NCBI GenBank assembly: GCA_036498265.1
Contig: DASYFT010000006.1
Span: 1 to 64,000, forward strand
DNA from: Palsa-744 sp036498265
GTDB lineage: Bacteria > Actinomycetota > Thermoleophilia > Solirubrobacterales > Solirubrobacteraceae
DNA length: 64,000 nucleotides
Direction of reading: 5' to 3'
The notes beneath the pieces are model-generated. The model was not told the DNA's origin. It ran no database searches and worked only from the letters and a program-made list of their open reading frames with translations. Below are positions 42,010-50,634 of this stretch, piece by piece. A program made the position numbers and the translations under genes. Position 1 is the stretch's first letter; each line of letters starts with the position of its first letter.

Positions 42010-43083
42010 CTATCCCGATTGCAGTGCAGCGGCCGTGTCTCTGTCGCGCTCTCCCCGGAGCGGTGAGAGCAGCAGCCCGATGAGGGCTCCGGGATCGCGC
42101 CGGACCCGGGGCGGCGCCTGTTGCCGGTCGCCGGCCGAGAGCTCCACGGCGTCCGCGCGCTCCAGCCGTCGCAGGCGGCCTTCGGCGATCAGCCGCTCGT
42201 CGACGGCGCCCAGGCGCCCCTGGAAGGTGGTGTAGACGGGTGTCCCCAGCGCGACGGCCTCCCTGTTCATGGTGCCCCCGGCCGAGATCACGAGGTCCGC
42301 GTGGGCGATCAGCGACTGCGCGTCGATTGCACGCTCGGGGACGATGAACCCGGGGACGCCGGCCAGCTGAGCCCGCTGCGAGGGCACTCGCGGCAGCACG
42401 ACGGGCTGGGCGCCGTCTCGGGCCGCGGACGTGCGCAGGCGCTCGAGTACCTCGCCGAACAGGTCGTTCTCGAAGCGGTGGTAGAGCGAGACCTCCGGGG
42501 GAGGCCTCACCACGACCAGGGGCCGCAGGGGATCGAGCCCGAGCTCTCCGAGCACCGCGTCGTCAGGCTCGAAGTCCGCGAGGTAGTACTCCTCCTTGAG
42601 GCCCTCGTAGGCGCGGATCTTGCCCGCGGCCCCGTAGCGCTCGAGCCGCTCCGGCGGTATCACGTCGGGGACGACCACCGCACGTGCGAGGCGGCAGTTG
42701 ACGTTGTGCTGGACCGTCGCCCACTCGTAGTCGAACATCGTCGCACTGGGGATGCGCATCAGCGCTGCGGCCACGCTGACGTCGTTCGACCCGTGGCCCA
42801 GCGCGATGTCGAACGGCCTGCCCGCCCCGCGCGCGTCGGCCCGGGCCCAGCGGACGAGCGCCACGCTTCGCGAGGCGAGGCCGATCGCCTTGGCGGCGAG
42901 CCGCCCGCCACGGTGGCTGCCGATCACTGTGTGGGAGATCCTCATCCGCTCGCACAGCTCGACGGTCTGGGCGAAGTCGCGGGCGGTGACGCGCACTTCG
43001 TGGCCCTCCGCCCGCAAGCGCTCGATGATCGGCCGCATGACAAGCACGTGGGGGCTGTTGGTCAGGTCGATCCACACTCGCAC
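42010..43083 (-). CDS. DUF354 family protein (UDP-GlcNAc 2-epimerase-like fold)
   Basis: A 357-residue protein of PF04007. It opens RVWIDLTNSPHVLVMRPIIERLRAEGHEVRVTARDFAQTVEL and has HGSNDVSVAAALMRIPSATMFDYEWA and LVISAGGTMNREAVALGTPVYTTFQG. The fold resembles the GT-B/2-epimerase family, and members sit in capsule loci, but the reaction is not established. GTG 43083 is fixed by TACCGT ending 8 nt upstream and by the start of family homology. It heads the seven-gene polysaccharide operon that runs to the flippase. Confidence 0.85.
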   Translation of the reverse strand: MRVWIDLTNSPHVLVMRPIIERLRAEGHEVRVTARDFAQTVELCERMRISHTVIGSHRGGRLAAKAIGLASRSVALVRWARADARGAGRPFDIALGHGSNDVSVAAALMRIPSATMFDYEWATVQHNVNCRLARAVVVPDVIPPERLERYGAAGKIRAYEGLKEEYYLADFEPDDAVLGELGLDPLRPLVVVRPPPEVSLYHRFENDLFGEVLERLRTSAARDGAQPVVLPRVPSQRAQLAGVPGFIVPERAIDAQSLIAHADLVISAGGTMNREAVALGTPVYTTFQGRLGAVDERLIAEGRLRRLERADAVELSAGDRQQAPPRVRRDPGALIGLLLSPLRGERDRDTAAALQSG

Positions 43084-43091
43084 TGGCGGCC

Positions 43092-43097
43092 ACGGTA
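43092..43097 (-). promoter_or_regulatory. Leaderless -10 box of the DUF354-led operon
   Basis: On the minus strand TACCGT is followed by 8 nt and then the GTG start. It lies in the 85-bp gap to the divergent DedA gene, which has its own TATCGT box (43154-43159) 9 nt before ATG 43169. Confidence 0.42.
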
Positions 43098-43168
43098 ACG
43101 CGCGGCGGGGTCGGCGGGCGGCTCGCTCCGGCCCTCGCGCCTGAGGCGGCCGGTATCGTTGCGTGGCC

Positions 43169-43843
43169 ATGCTGGTCGTCGCCTCGATCTCGGAATCGCT
43201 GTTCAACGTCGCCTCGGAATTCGTGGGCGAAACGGGACTGGCGGCCGTCTTCGTGCTGATGGTGGCGGAGAGCGCCTGCATCCCGATCCCTTCCGAGGCG
43301 ACGATGCTGTTCGCCGGCTTCGCGGTCGCCAACCCAGGTGGCGCGGGCGCGCACCACCACCTGACGCTGTTCGGGATCGTCGCGGCGGGCGTGATCGGCA
43401 ACCTGGTGGGCTCGTGGATCTCGTATGCCGTCGGGCGCTTCGGTCGAATCGAGCTGGTCGAGCGCCACGGTCACTGGCTGCACGTCAAGCCGAGCCACAT
43501 CGAATGGGCGGACCGCTGGTTCGAGCGCTACGGCGCACCGGCTGTCTTCTTCAGCCGCATGCTGCCGATCATCCGGACGTTCATCTCGCTGCCCGCGGGC
43601 GTCGCGAAGATGCCGTTCGTGCGCTTCACCGTGTACACGCTCCTGGGATCGATCCCGTGGGTCCTCGGTCTGGCGCTCGCCGGAGAAGCGCTCGGCAGCG
43701 AATGGGAAAACGCACGCAAATACTTCGAGTACGTCGACTACGCGGTCGTCGTGCTCGTGGTCGCGGCGATCGTCTACGCGGTCGTGCGCCGCAGGCGCGG
43801 TCGAAGCGACTCGGGCGATCCCGCTCCCGATGTCGCCGGGTAG
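43169..43843 (+). CDS. DedA-family (SNARE-associated/VTT) membrane protein
   Basis: A 224-residue polytopic membrane protein. Diagnostic segments are VLMVAESACIPIPSEATMLFAGF, GNLVGSWISYAVGRFG, the ERYGAPAVFFSRMLPIIRTFISLPAGVAKMPFVRF block with the essential-type Arg, and LGSIPWVLGLALAGEALG. Some DedA proteins (UptA in Bacillus) recycle undecaprenyl phosphate to the cytoplasmic face. The overlap with the UppP-type gene fits that role here. ATG 43169 is preferred to GTG 43163 because TATCGT ends 9 nt before it. It overlaps uppP by 14 bp. Confidence 0.85.
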   Translation: MLVVASISESLFNVASEFVGETGLAAVFVLMVAESACIPIPSEATMLFAGFAVANPGGAGAHHHLTLFGIVAAGVIGNLVGSWISYAVGRFGRIELVERHGHWLHVKPSHIEWADRWFERYGAPAVFFSRMLPIIRTFISLPAGVAKMPFVRFTVYTLLGSIPWVLGLALAGEALGSEWENARKYFEYVDYAVVVLVVAAIVYAVVRRRRGRSDSGDPAPDVAG

Positions 43844-44651
43844 GGAGCGGCTTCCCCTCCGTCACGCGATCGCGCTCGGCCTGGCACAGGGACCCACCGA
43901 GCTCCTGCCGGTCTCATCCTCGGCGCACACCGCGCTCCTGCCATGGCTCGCGGGCTGGCCGTACGCAAGCCTGGACGGCGAGCTGCGGAAGTCCTTCGAG
44001 GTTGCGGTGCATGCCGGTGCAGGCTGCGCTCTTGCCCTCGTGATGCGCCGGGAGCTCGTGCGCCAGGCCACCGGGATGGACGCTCGCAAGGCCGGTGTGC
44101 TGGCGTCGTCGCTGGCGCCACCGGCGCTCGCGGGCCTCACGCTGAGGGGCGTGATCGAGCGCCGGCTCGGCGGGCCGCGGTCGATCGCAGCCGCGCTGGC
44201 AACCGGCGCGATCGCGATGGCGATCGCCGATTCCCGGGGCGGCGAGCTGGGCCGTGGCATCGAGGACGCCCGCGCGCACGACGGACTCGCCTTGGGGCTC
44301 GCGCAGGCGGCCGCCCTGATCCCCGGCGTCTCACGCAACGGAGCCACGCTCGCGGCCGCCCGCGCGCGCGGGTTCGGCCGCGCCGACGCCCAGGCCCTGT
44401 CCTGGACGGTGGCGCTCCCGGTGATCCTCGGAGCGGCCGCCCTGAAGGGCAGCCGGCTGGGGGGTGGCGGCACTCAAGCGCCGGCGCGTCCGGCGATGGC
44501 TGCCGGTGCCGGCGCGGCCTTCCTGTCGACGCTGGCGAGCGCGAGGCTGCTGCGGCGCTCGGGGACGGGTTCCGGGGCCCTGCTGCCCTACTCGCTCTAC
44601 CGCTGCCTGCTCGCGGGCGTGGTCGTGCACCGGCTGCGACGCTCACAATAG
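43830..44651 (+). CDS. uppP: Undecaprenyl-diphosphatase, UppP/BacA type
   Basis: A 273-residue polytopic enzyme. The first catalytic motif is LAQGPTELLPVSSSAHTALLPW (Glu and Ser/His of the BacA site, with Gln in place of the first Glu). The second is IPGVSRNGATLAAARARGFGRADAQALSW with the conserved Arg. It removes a phosphate from undecaprenyl diphosphate outside the membrane so that the carrier can be reused for wall and capsule. The sequence is a little shorter and more divergent than E. coli BacA, so activity is likely but not certain. It lies 6 bp upstream of the kinase. Confidence 0.84.
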   Translation: MSPGRERLPLRHAIALGLAQGPTELLPVSSSAHTALLPWLAGWPYASLDGELRKSFEVAVHAGAGCALALVMRRELVRQATGMDARKAGVLASSLAPPALAGLTLRGVIERRLGGPRSIAAALATGAIAMAIADSRGGELGRGIEDARAHDGLALGLAQAAALIPGVSRNGATLAAARARGFGRADAQALSWTVALPVILGAAALKGSRLGGGGTQAPARPAMAAGAGAAFLSTLASARLLRRSGTGSGALLPYSLYRCLLAGVVVHRLRRSQ

Positions 44652-44657
44652 GCAGCG

Positions 44658-46208
44658 ATGACCGCGCTCGGGACACTGATCGGGGGCCGCTACCGGCTCG
44701 ACGCCCAGATCGGCCGCGGTGGGATGTCGACGGTCTACCGGGCCTTCGACACGGTGCTCGAACGCCCGGTGGCGATCAAGCTGATGCACCGTGAGATAGC
44801 GGCCGACTCCGACCAGCTCGAGCGCTTCCGTCGCGAGGCACGCTCCGTCGCCCAGCTCAACCACCCGCATGTCGTCACGGTCATCGACGCCGGCGAGGAG
44901 CCCTCGAGCGACGGCGGCGAGCCGGGCGACGGCTCCCCCTACATCGTGCTCGAGTACGTCGACGGCGAGACCCTCAAGGAGGTCATCCGGCGCGAGGGCC
45001 CGCTCGACGTCCCGCAGGCGATCGCGTACGCGATCGAGATCGCACGAGCCCTGGGCGCCGCGCATGAACGCCAGATCGTGCACCGCGATGTCAAGCCGCA
45101 CAACGTGCTGATCAGCCCGGAAGGGGGCGCCAAGATCACCGACTTCGGGATCGCCCGCACGCTGACGGAGGAAGGCCTGACGATGGCCGGCCGCGTGCTG
45201 GGGACGACCGACTACGTCTCTCCCGAGCAGGCGCTGGGACACCCCGTGACGGGCCAGTCGGACGTGTACTCGCTGGGCGTCGTCCTGTTCGAGATGCTCA
45301 CGGGCGGCGTGCCGTTCCACGGGGAGACGCCCGTGGCCGTCGCCATGAAGCACGTGCGGGACGACCCACCGGACGTCCAGTCTCTGCGCCCGGAGGTCTC
45401 GGCCGCCACGGCAGCCGTGCTCGACCGGGCGATGGCGAAGGACCTCAGCCGGCGCTACCCCGACGCGGCCACGATGGAGAGGGAGCTCGAGGAGGTCCTC
45501 GCGATCGAGGCCTCGCGCTCGGGCCAGGCCACCGGAGAGGCGACGACCGTCCTGCGCTCGCTGCCCGGCCGTACGCGCGGGCGGCTGCCGTGGCGCGTGC
45601 TCCATCCGGCGCGCTGGCTGGCGGCGTTCGGGCTGCTCGCCGTGATCGTCGCGATCGCGCTGGTGATCGCCCTCGGCCGGACGCACAAAGGCACCGGCGT
45701 CGCCTCGGGCGTCGGCGCGCGCGCCGGGCTGGTGCCGGTGACGCTGAGCGAGACGGCAGCCCACGGCTACAACCCCTTCGGCACGGGCCCCGAAAACCGT
45801 GACCAGGTCGGCAACGTGGTCGACGGCGACCCGAACACGACCTGGAGCACCGAGCAGTACTACGAAGGCAACCTCCGCAAGCCGGGCGGCGTGGGGCTGG
45901 GCATCTACCTGGACGCCGCCCCGGGCGTGCTGGCCAAGGCGATCGAGATCCAGACTCCGACCCCGGGCTTCTCGGTGCAGATCTATGCAGGCGACCACAT
46001 CAACCTGGAACTGCCATACGGTGACTCCACGTCCCTGGCCGCACGCGGCTGGCAGGGGCCGGTCGGCTCGAGCACATCGGTCCGCAGCGGCGGGCGCATC
46101 AGCCTCGCCGGCACCGGCGGGCGGCATCGGTTCTACCTGATCTGGATGACCACGCTCCCGCCCGGGAAGCAGTCTGCTGCCATCGCCGACGTGACGCTCT
46201 TCAGGTGA
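44658..46208 (+). CDS. Membrane Ser/Thr kinase with discoidin-like sensor domain
   Basis: A 516-residue kinase. The N-terminal catalytic domain (about 11-275) is complete: GRGGMSTVYRA, AIKLMHRE with the ATP Lys, HRDVKPHN, DFGIART and SPEQALG. One transmembrane helix follows (LAAFGLLAVIVAIALVIALG, about 330-350). Instead of PASTA repeats it has an extracellular beta-domain with GYNPFGTG, NVVDGDPNTTWSTE, GVGLGIYLD, TPGFSVQIY and RFYLIWM, shared with the protein at 27542-28609. A wall-carbohydrate ligand is plausible. It lies downstream of dedA and uppP on the same strand and is convergent with ddl (8-bp overlap). Confidence 0.85.
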   Translation: MTALGTLIGGRYRLDAQIGRGGMSTVYRAFDTVLERPVAIKLMHREIAADSDQLERFRREARSVAQLNHPHVVTVIDAGEEPSSDGGEPGDGSPYIVLEYVDGETLKEVIRREGPLDVPQAIAYAIEIARALGAAHERQIVHRDVKPHNVLISPEGGAKITDFGIARTLTEEGLTMAGRVLGTTDYVSPEQALGHPVTGQSDVYSLGVVLFEMLTGGVPFHGETPVAVAMKHVRDDPPDVQSLRPEVSAATAAVLDRAMAKDLSRRYPDAATMERELEEVLAIEASRSGQATGEATTVLRSLPGRTRGRLPWRVLHPARWLAAFGLLAVIVAIALVIALGRTHKGTGVASGVGARAGLVPVTLSETAAHGYNPFGTGPENRDQVGNVVDGDPNTTWSTEQYYEGNLRKPGGVGLGIYLDAAPGVLAKAIEIQTPTPGFSVQIYAGDHINLELPYGDSTSLAARGWQGPVGSSTSVRSGGRISLAGTGGRHRFYLIWMTTLPPGKQSAAIADVTLFR

Positions 46209-47235
46209 CGCGGTCCTCGCGCCGCTCGCAGGCCAGGCGGCAGAGGCGGTCCACCAGCCGGGGATACGGGATCCCCGAGGCCTCCATCAGCTTGGCGTAG
46301 ACGCTGGTCGGGGTGAACCCCGGCATCGTGTTGAGCTCGTTGACGAGCACGCTGTCGCCGTCGACGAAGAAGTCGACCCGGGCGAGGCCCTCGCAGCCGG
46401 CCGTCAGGAACGCCCGCAGTGCCAGCTCGCGAACCCGCCGCGAGGCGCCGGCGGAGATCCGCGCGGGGACCTTCAGCTCCATCCCCCCGGGCGTGTACTT
46501 GGCGGCGAAGTCGTACCACTCGCCGTCGAGAACGATCTCGCCCGGCTCCGAGGCGACCGCCGGGGCGACCGCTCCGTCGCGTTCCCGGCGCAGCGTTCCC
46601 AGCACGCCGCACTCCACCTCCACGCCGCCGGCCATCGCCTCGGCGATCACGAGCCCATCGTGCTGGAAGGCCGTCTCGAGCGCATGCTCGAGCTCTGCTG
46701 GGTCGCTCACCTTGACGATGCCGAGGGAGGAGCCGAAGCGTGCCGGCTTGACGAAGACCGGCAGCCCCAGCCGCGCCACGTCGTCGATGACCTCCCCGCG
46801 CGAGCGCGCGAAGCGCTCCGCGCGCACCCCGACGAAGTCGACCTGAGGGATGCCGGCGGCTGCCATGAGCTCCTTGAAGAGGACCTTGTCGAGGCAGATC
46901 GCGGACGCGCTCACGCCGGCTCCCACGTACGCCACGTCGAGCGTCTCGAGCATCCCCTGCACCGTGCCGTCCTCGCCGAACGGGCCGTGCAGAGCAGGGA
47001 AGACGACGTCCACTCCCAGCAGGCCTCCGCCGGGGGTGACGCTCACGGGCTCGCCCTCGCGCCGCCACACACCGTCCCTGCCGATCTCGACCCAGACGAC
47101 GCGGTGACCGGCCACGAGCAGCCCGTCGCGGACGGCGGCGCCGGAGGACAGGGAGATCTCGTGCTCGGAGGAGCGTCCTCCGGCCAGGACGGCGACGATG
47201 AGGGCCTCCCGGCCCGGCTCGGTGGTCTCGTTCAC
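46201..47235 (-). CDS. ddl: D-alanine-D-alanine ligase
   Basis: A 344-residue ATP-grasp ligase. Motifs are VLAGGRSSEHEISLSSG (Glu of the first D-Ala site), HGPFGEDGTVQGMLE, VGAGVSASAICLDK, VKPARFGSSLGIVKV, EWYDFAAKYTPGG (omega loop), LARVDFFVDGDSVLVNELNTMPGFTPTSVY. It makes the D-Ala-D-Ala dipeptide that ends the peptidoglycan stem. The Tyr in the YDFAAKY loop suggests D-Ala rather than D-lactate specificity. GTG 47235 starts the family homology and lies 7 bp after pknB, so it ends the division/wall operon. Confidence 0.9.
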   Translation of the reverse strand: MNETTEPGREALIVAVLAGGRSSEHEISLSSGAAVRDGLLVAGHRVVWVEIGRDGVWRREGEPVSVTPGGGLLGVDVVFPALHGPFGEDGTVQGMLETLDVAYVGAGVSASAICLDKVLFKELMAAAGIPQVDFVGVRAERFARSRGEVIDDVARLGLPVFVKPARFGSSLGIVKVSDPAELEHALETAFQHDGLVIAEAMAGGVEVECGVLGTLRRERDGAVAPAVASEPGEIVLDGEWYDFAAKYTPGGMELKVPARISAGASRRVRELALRAFLTAGCEGLARVDFFVDGDSVLVNELNTMPGFTPTSVYAKLMEASGIPYPRLVDRLCRLACERREDRVT

Positions 47236-47242
47236 GGACCGG

Positions 47243-49183
47243 CTAGCCCGTCGCCGGAGGGGTGGCGGGGGCGGGAGTGGTCGGAGCGGGGGTCGTCGGG
47301 GTGGTGGGCGTCGTCGACGTGGACTGGGAGAGCACTCCGACGGAGATGGTGACGCTCGAGCCCTTGCGCGCACGGGTGCCCGGCGAGGGGCTCTGCTTGA
47401 GGACGACTTCGGACTTCGCGGGGTCGGTGGTGGTGACCGGCGTCGTCCTGGGTTTGAACCCGGCTTCGCCGAGCGCCGCCGCCGCGAGCGCCTCGTTCTT
47501 GCCGACGACGTTGGGGACGGGGGCTTCGTTGGAGGCTTGGGCCACGGTCAGGTCGACCGTGTCGCCGACGTGCGCCGAGGTGCCTCGGGCGGGCGACTGC
47601 GAGATGACGGTCCCCGGGGACTGGTTGCCGACGGGCTTCTGCGTCACCGTCCCGACCGTGAGCCCGGCGTTGCTGAGCGTCGCTTCGGCCGCGCGCTGCG
47701 ACTGGCCGACGACGTCCGGCACTTTCACGACTTCGGGGCCGCTGGAGACCAGGACCGTGACGCCGCTTCCGAGCTGGAGCTCGGTGCCGGCAGGCGGGTT
47801 CGTTCCGATGACCTTGCCGGCCGGCACCGTGGTGCTCGGCTGGGTCTTGGTCGTGGGCTTGAAGCCGGCTTTTCGCAGCCTGGCCACAGCCTGGCCGGCG
47901 CTCAGGCCTTCGACGCTCGCAAGCGCCGCGCTGGCCGGGCCGCCCGAGACGACGATGCTGACGCGGGCTCCCTTCTTGACGGGGCTGCCGGCGTGTGGGC
48001 TCTCGCTGATCACGAGACCTGTCGGAACGATGCTGCTGGCGGTGAGCGAGGGCACCGGGTTGAGCCCCGCCCGCCTGAGCGCGGCACCGGCCGCCTGTTC
48101 GCTCTTGCCGACGACGTTCGGAACCGTGACCTTGCTGGAGCCCGGTAGGAGCAGGACGAGAGCCAGCGCGATGAGCCCGGCGAGGAGAAGTCCACCGAGC
48201 GCCCACTGCAGTCCACGGCGACGGCGCTCATCCTCCGGCGCCCGGCCGTAGCCGTTGCCGTCGCCGCGATCTGCCGGGGCGAGCAGCAGCGCGCCCGTCG
48301 CCGGCCCGTGCGCCGGTCCGTTGCCGTGGGGCACACCGAGCGCGCCCCCCGGGAATGCCGGAAGGACGTTGCGCTCGTGTTCGAGGGCGGCGATCAGCTC
48401 GCCCGCGTCGGCATAGCGCTGGGCCGGATCCTTGGCGAGGGTGCGCAGCACGATGGCGTCCAATCCCGGCGGGATGGCCGGGTTCAGCTCGCTCGGGGGC
48501 CGCGGCTCTGCCGAGACCTGCTTGTAGGCGATCGCCACCGCGCTGTCGCCCTCGAACGGGACCGCCCCGCTGAGCAGCTCGTAGAGGATGACGCCGACCG
48601 AGTAGATGTCGGAGGCCTCGCTGACCGAGTAGCCCTGCGCCTGCTCCGGTGAGAGGTACTGGGCCGTGCCCATGATCGAGCCCGTGAGCGTCATGTCTGA
48701 GGCACCGGCGCGCGCGATCCCGAAATCGGTGACGCGCACCCGCCCGTCTTCGTCGAGGATGACGTTGTGTGGCTTGAGGTCGCGGTGGATGACCCCGCGT
48801 CTGTGTGCGAACTGCGCCGCCCGCAGGATCTGGATGACGATGTCGATAGCCGCGACCGGCTCGAGCGGACCGACTTCACGGACGATGCTCTTGAGCGAGC
48901 GGCCCGCCACGTACTCCATGGCGATGTAGTAGGTGCCGTTCCACTCACCGCGGTCGAATATGCCGACGATGTTGGGATGGGAGAGCGCCGCGGCGCTGGA
49001 TGCCTCACGGCGGAAGCGCTCGACGAACTCCTGGTCCTCGGCGAAGTGCTGGTGCAGCACCTTGACGGCCACCTCCCTGCCGAGGAGCTGGTCCTGCGCG
49101 AGGTACACGTCTGCCATCCCGCCGGAGCCGACGCGCGAGAGGACGCGGTAGCGGCCATCGATGATCGTCTCGGGCTCAATCAT
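47243..49183 (-). CDS. pknB: PASTA-domain Ser/Thr kinase PknB
   Basis: A 646-residue kinase. The catalytic domain (about 11-275) has GSGGMADVY, AVKVLH, HRDLKPHN, DFGIARAG and the activation-loop TLTGSIMGTAQYLSPEQ. One helix lies at about 330-350. Four PASTA repeats follow (VTVPNVVG, ASVEGLSAGQAV, VKVPDVVG, APVPNVVG). A Thr/Pro-rich tail ends the protein. PASTA repeats bind peptidoglycan fragments or lipid II and control division and wall synthesis. The start overlaps the pbpA stop by 8 bp. It lies between pbpA and ddl, as part of the FHA/PstP operon. Confidence 0.92.
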   Translation of the reverse strand: MIEPETIIDGRYRVLSRVGSGGMADVYLAQDQLLGREVAVKVLHQHFAEDQEFVERFRREASSAAALSHPNIVGIFDRGEWNGTYYIAMEYVAGRSLKSIVREVGPLEPVAAIDIVIQILRAAQFAHRRGVIHRDLKPHNVILDEDGRVRVTDFGIARAGASDMTLTGSIMGTAQYLSPEQAQGYSVSEASDIYSVGVILYELLSGAVPFEGDSAVAIAYKQVSAEPRPPSELNPAIPPGLDAIVLRTLAKDPAQRYADAGELIAALEHERNVLPAFPGGALGVPHGNGPAHGPATGALLLAPADRGDGNGYGRAPEDERRRRGLQWALGGLLLAGLIALALVLLLPGSSKVTVPNVVGKSEQAAGAALRRAGLNPVPSLTASSIVPTGLVISESPHAGSPVKKGARVSIVVSGGPASAALASVEGLSAGQAVARLRKAGFKPTTKTQPSTTVPAGKVIGTNPPAGTELQLGSGVTVLVSSGPEVVKVPDVVGQSQRAAEATLSNAGLTVGTVTQKPVGNQSPGTVISQSPARGTSAHVGDTVDLTVAQASNEAPVPNVVGKNEALAAAALGEAGFKPRTTPVTTTDPAKSEVVLKQSPSPGTRARKGSSVTISVGVLSQSTSTTPTTPTTPAPTTPAPATPPATG

Positions 49184-50624
49184 GGAGCAGCCTTTCGATC
49201 ACCTGCTTGGCCACCGGCGCGGCGAACGCGGCGCCGAAGCCGGGTACGCCCTGGAGCGTCACCGCGATCGCCACCTTGGGCGCGTCGGCGGGGGCGAAGG
49301 CGATGAACCAGACGTTGTTGATCTTGGTCCCGATCTGGGTCTCCGCGGTGCCCGTCTTGCCCGCGACCCGCACGCCGGGGATCTGCGCCGGGGTGCCGGT
49401 ACCTTCGTTGACGACGGCTTCCATCATCGAGGTCACCGTGGCAGCGGTCGAAGGCTTCATCACCACTGACTGGACGCGCGGCGAGACGGTTCTCACGGTG
49501 CGGCCTTCGGAGTCGACGACCTTCTGCGTGAGGTGGGGCGCCATCAGCATGCCGTGGTTGGCGACCGCGGCCGCGACCTCGGCCATCTGCAGCGGCACCA
49601 CCGCGAGTTTGTCCTGGCCGATCCCCATGCGCCCCACGTCGACGCGCGGGCTGGTCGGGGAGAGCAGGCGGGTGCGCAGGTACTCGCCGCTGGCCGACAT
49701 CTCTTCGGCCGGGTAGTCCAGCTGCGGCTTGCGGTTGAAGCCGAAGCGGTCCATGTAGCGGCCCATGGTGGCCTTGCCGAGGCGCTCGGCGACCTGGGCC
49801 CACACCGTGTTGACCGACTTGGCGAGCGCCTGGGTGAGGGAGATCTGCCCGTAGCTCGAGTTTTCGTCGTTCTGCAGCGGCACGCCCGAGATGGGGACGT
49901 CGTTGCGGCCGTCGACGGTGGATTCCGGCGAGAACGAGCCGCTGTCGATGGCTGCGGTCGCGGTCACGACCTTGAATGTCGATCCCGGCGCGTAGCCGAA
50001 CTGCGTGGCGCGGTTCACGAGCGACTTCGGCGCTTCGCTGCCCTTCGTTTCCCTTTCCAGGCGGGCGGCGCTCGCCCGCGTGCGCAGTGCGTTGGGGTCA
50101 TAGCCCGGCGATGACGCCATGACGGTCACCGCTCCGGTGGCGGGGTTCAGGGCGACGACCGCGCCACGGTGGCCGCCGAGGGCCGAGATCGCCACCTTCT
50201 GGGCCCGTGGGTCGAGCGTGGTGAGCACCTTGTCGCCCTGCGGCTTCTTGCCCTGGAGCTGGTCGAGGATGCTCTGCACGTTGGTTCCGTTGTGGCCGTT
50301 GAGTTCGCTGCTGCGGAACCGCTCGAGGCCCGTGCTGCCGAAGTTGATGTAGGAGTAGCCGATCGCGTGGGCGAACTCTTCGCCTGTCGGGTAGCGCCGT
50401 TCGTAGATGCCTTCGGCGTTGCGCACGCTGCGCGCCAGAACGGTTCCGTCGGCTGCCAGGATCGGTCCCCGGTCGACGCGCTGCTGCTCCAGCAGGGTGC
50501 GAGCGTTGAGCGGGTTGTTGCGCAGCGAGCTGGCTTCGAAGACCGTCCACCGCGAGGTGAAGGCAATGAGCAGCGCGAACAGGAGCGCGACGAGCCCGAA
50601 CAGGCGGACGATCGGCCGGTTCAC
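49176..50624 (-). CDS. pbpA: Class B penicillin-binding protein, PbpA type
   Basis: A 482-residue transpeptidase with a single N-terminal membrane anchor (RLFGLVALLFALLIAF). The catalytic triad motifs are present: SxxK as GSTFK, SxN as SVNTVW and KTG as AGKTGTAE. The N-terminal dimerisation domain begins NARTLLEQQRVDRGPILAADG. It is the monofunctional class B type that works with a SEDS glycosyltransferase (RodA), but no rodA lies in this cluster. It sits between pstP and pknB, in the same relative place as in mycobacteria. Confidence 0.92.
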   Translation of the reverse strand: MNRPIVRLFGLVALLFALLIAFTSRWTVFEASSLRNNPLNARTLLEQQRVDRGPILAADGTVLARSVRNAEGIYERRYPTGEEFAHAIGYSYINFGSTGLERFRSSELNGHNGTNVQSILDQLQGKKPQGDKVLTTLDPRAQKVAISALGGHRGAVVALNPATGAVTVMASSPGYDPNALRTRASAARLERETKGSEAPKSLVNRATQFGYAPGSTFKVVTATAAIDSGSFSPESTVDGRNDVPISGVPLQNDENSSYGQISLTQALAKSVNTVWAQVAERLGKATMGRYMDRFGFNRKPQLDYPAEEMSASGEYLRTRLLSPTSPRVDVGRMGIGQDKLAVVPLQMAEVAAAVANHGMLMAPHLTQKVVDSEGRTVRTVSPRVQSVVMKPSTAATVTSMMEAVVNEGTGTPAQIPGVRVAGKTGTAETQIGTKINNVWFIAFAPADAPKVAIAVTLQGVPGFGAAFAAPVAKQVIERLLHD

Positions 50625-50634
50625 CGCGAGCCCC

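Noticed and set aside
40738..42066. Plus-strand open frame of 442 codons
   Set aside because: It is antisense to the CapD-like gene, which has full catalytic motifs.
44658..46208. Assigning this kinase as PknA
   Set aside because: It lies outside the fhaA-pknB operon, on the opposite strand, and has a discoidin-like outer domain unlike PknA.
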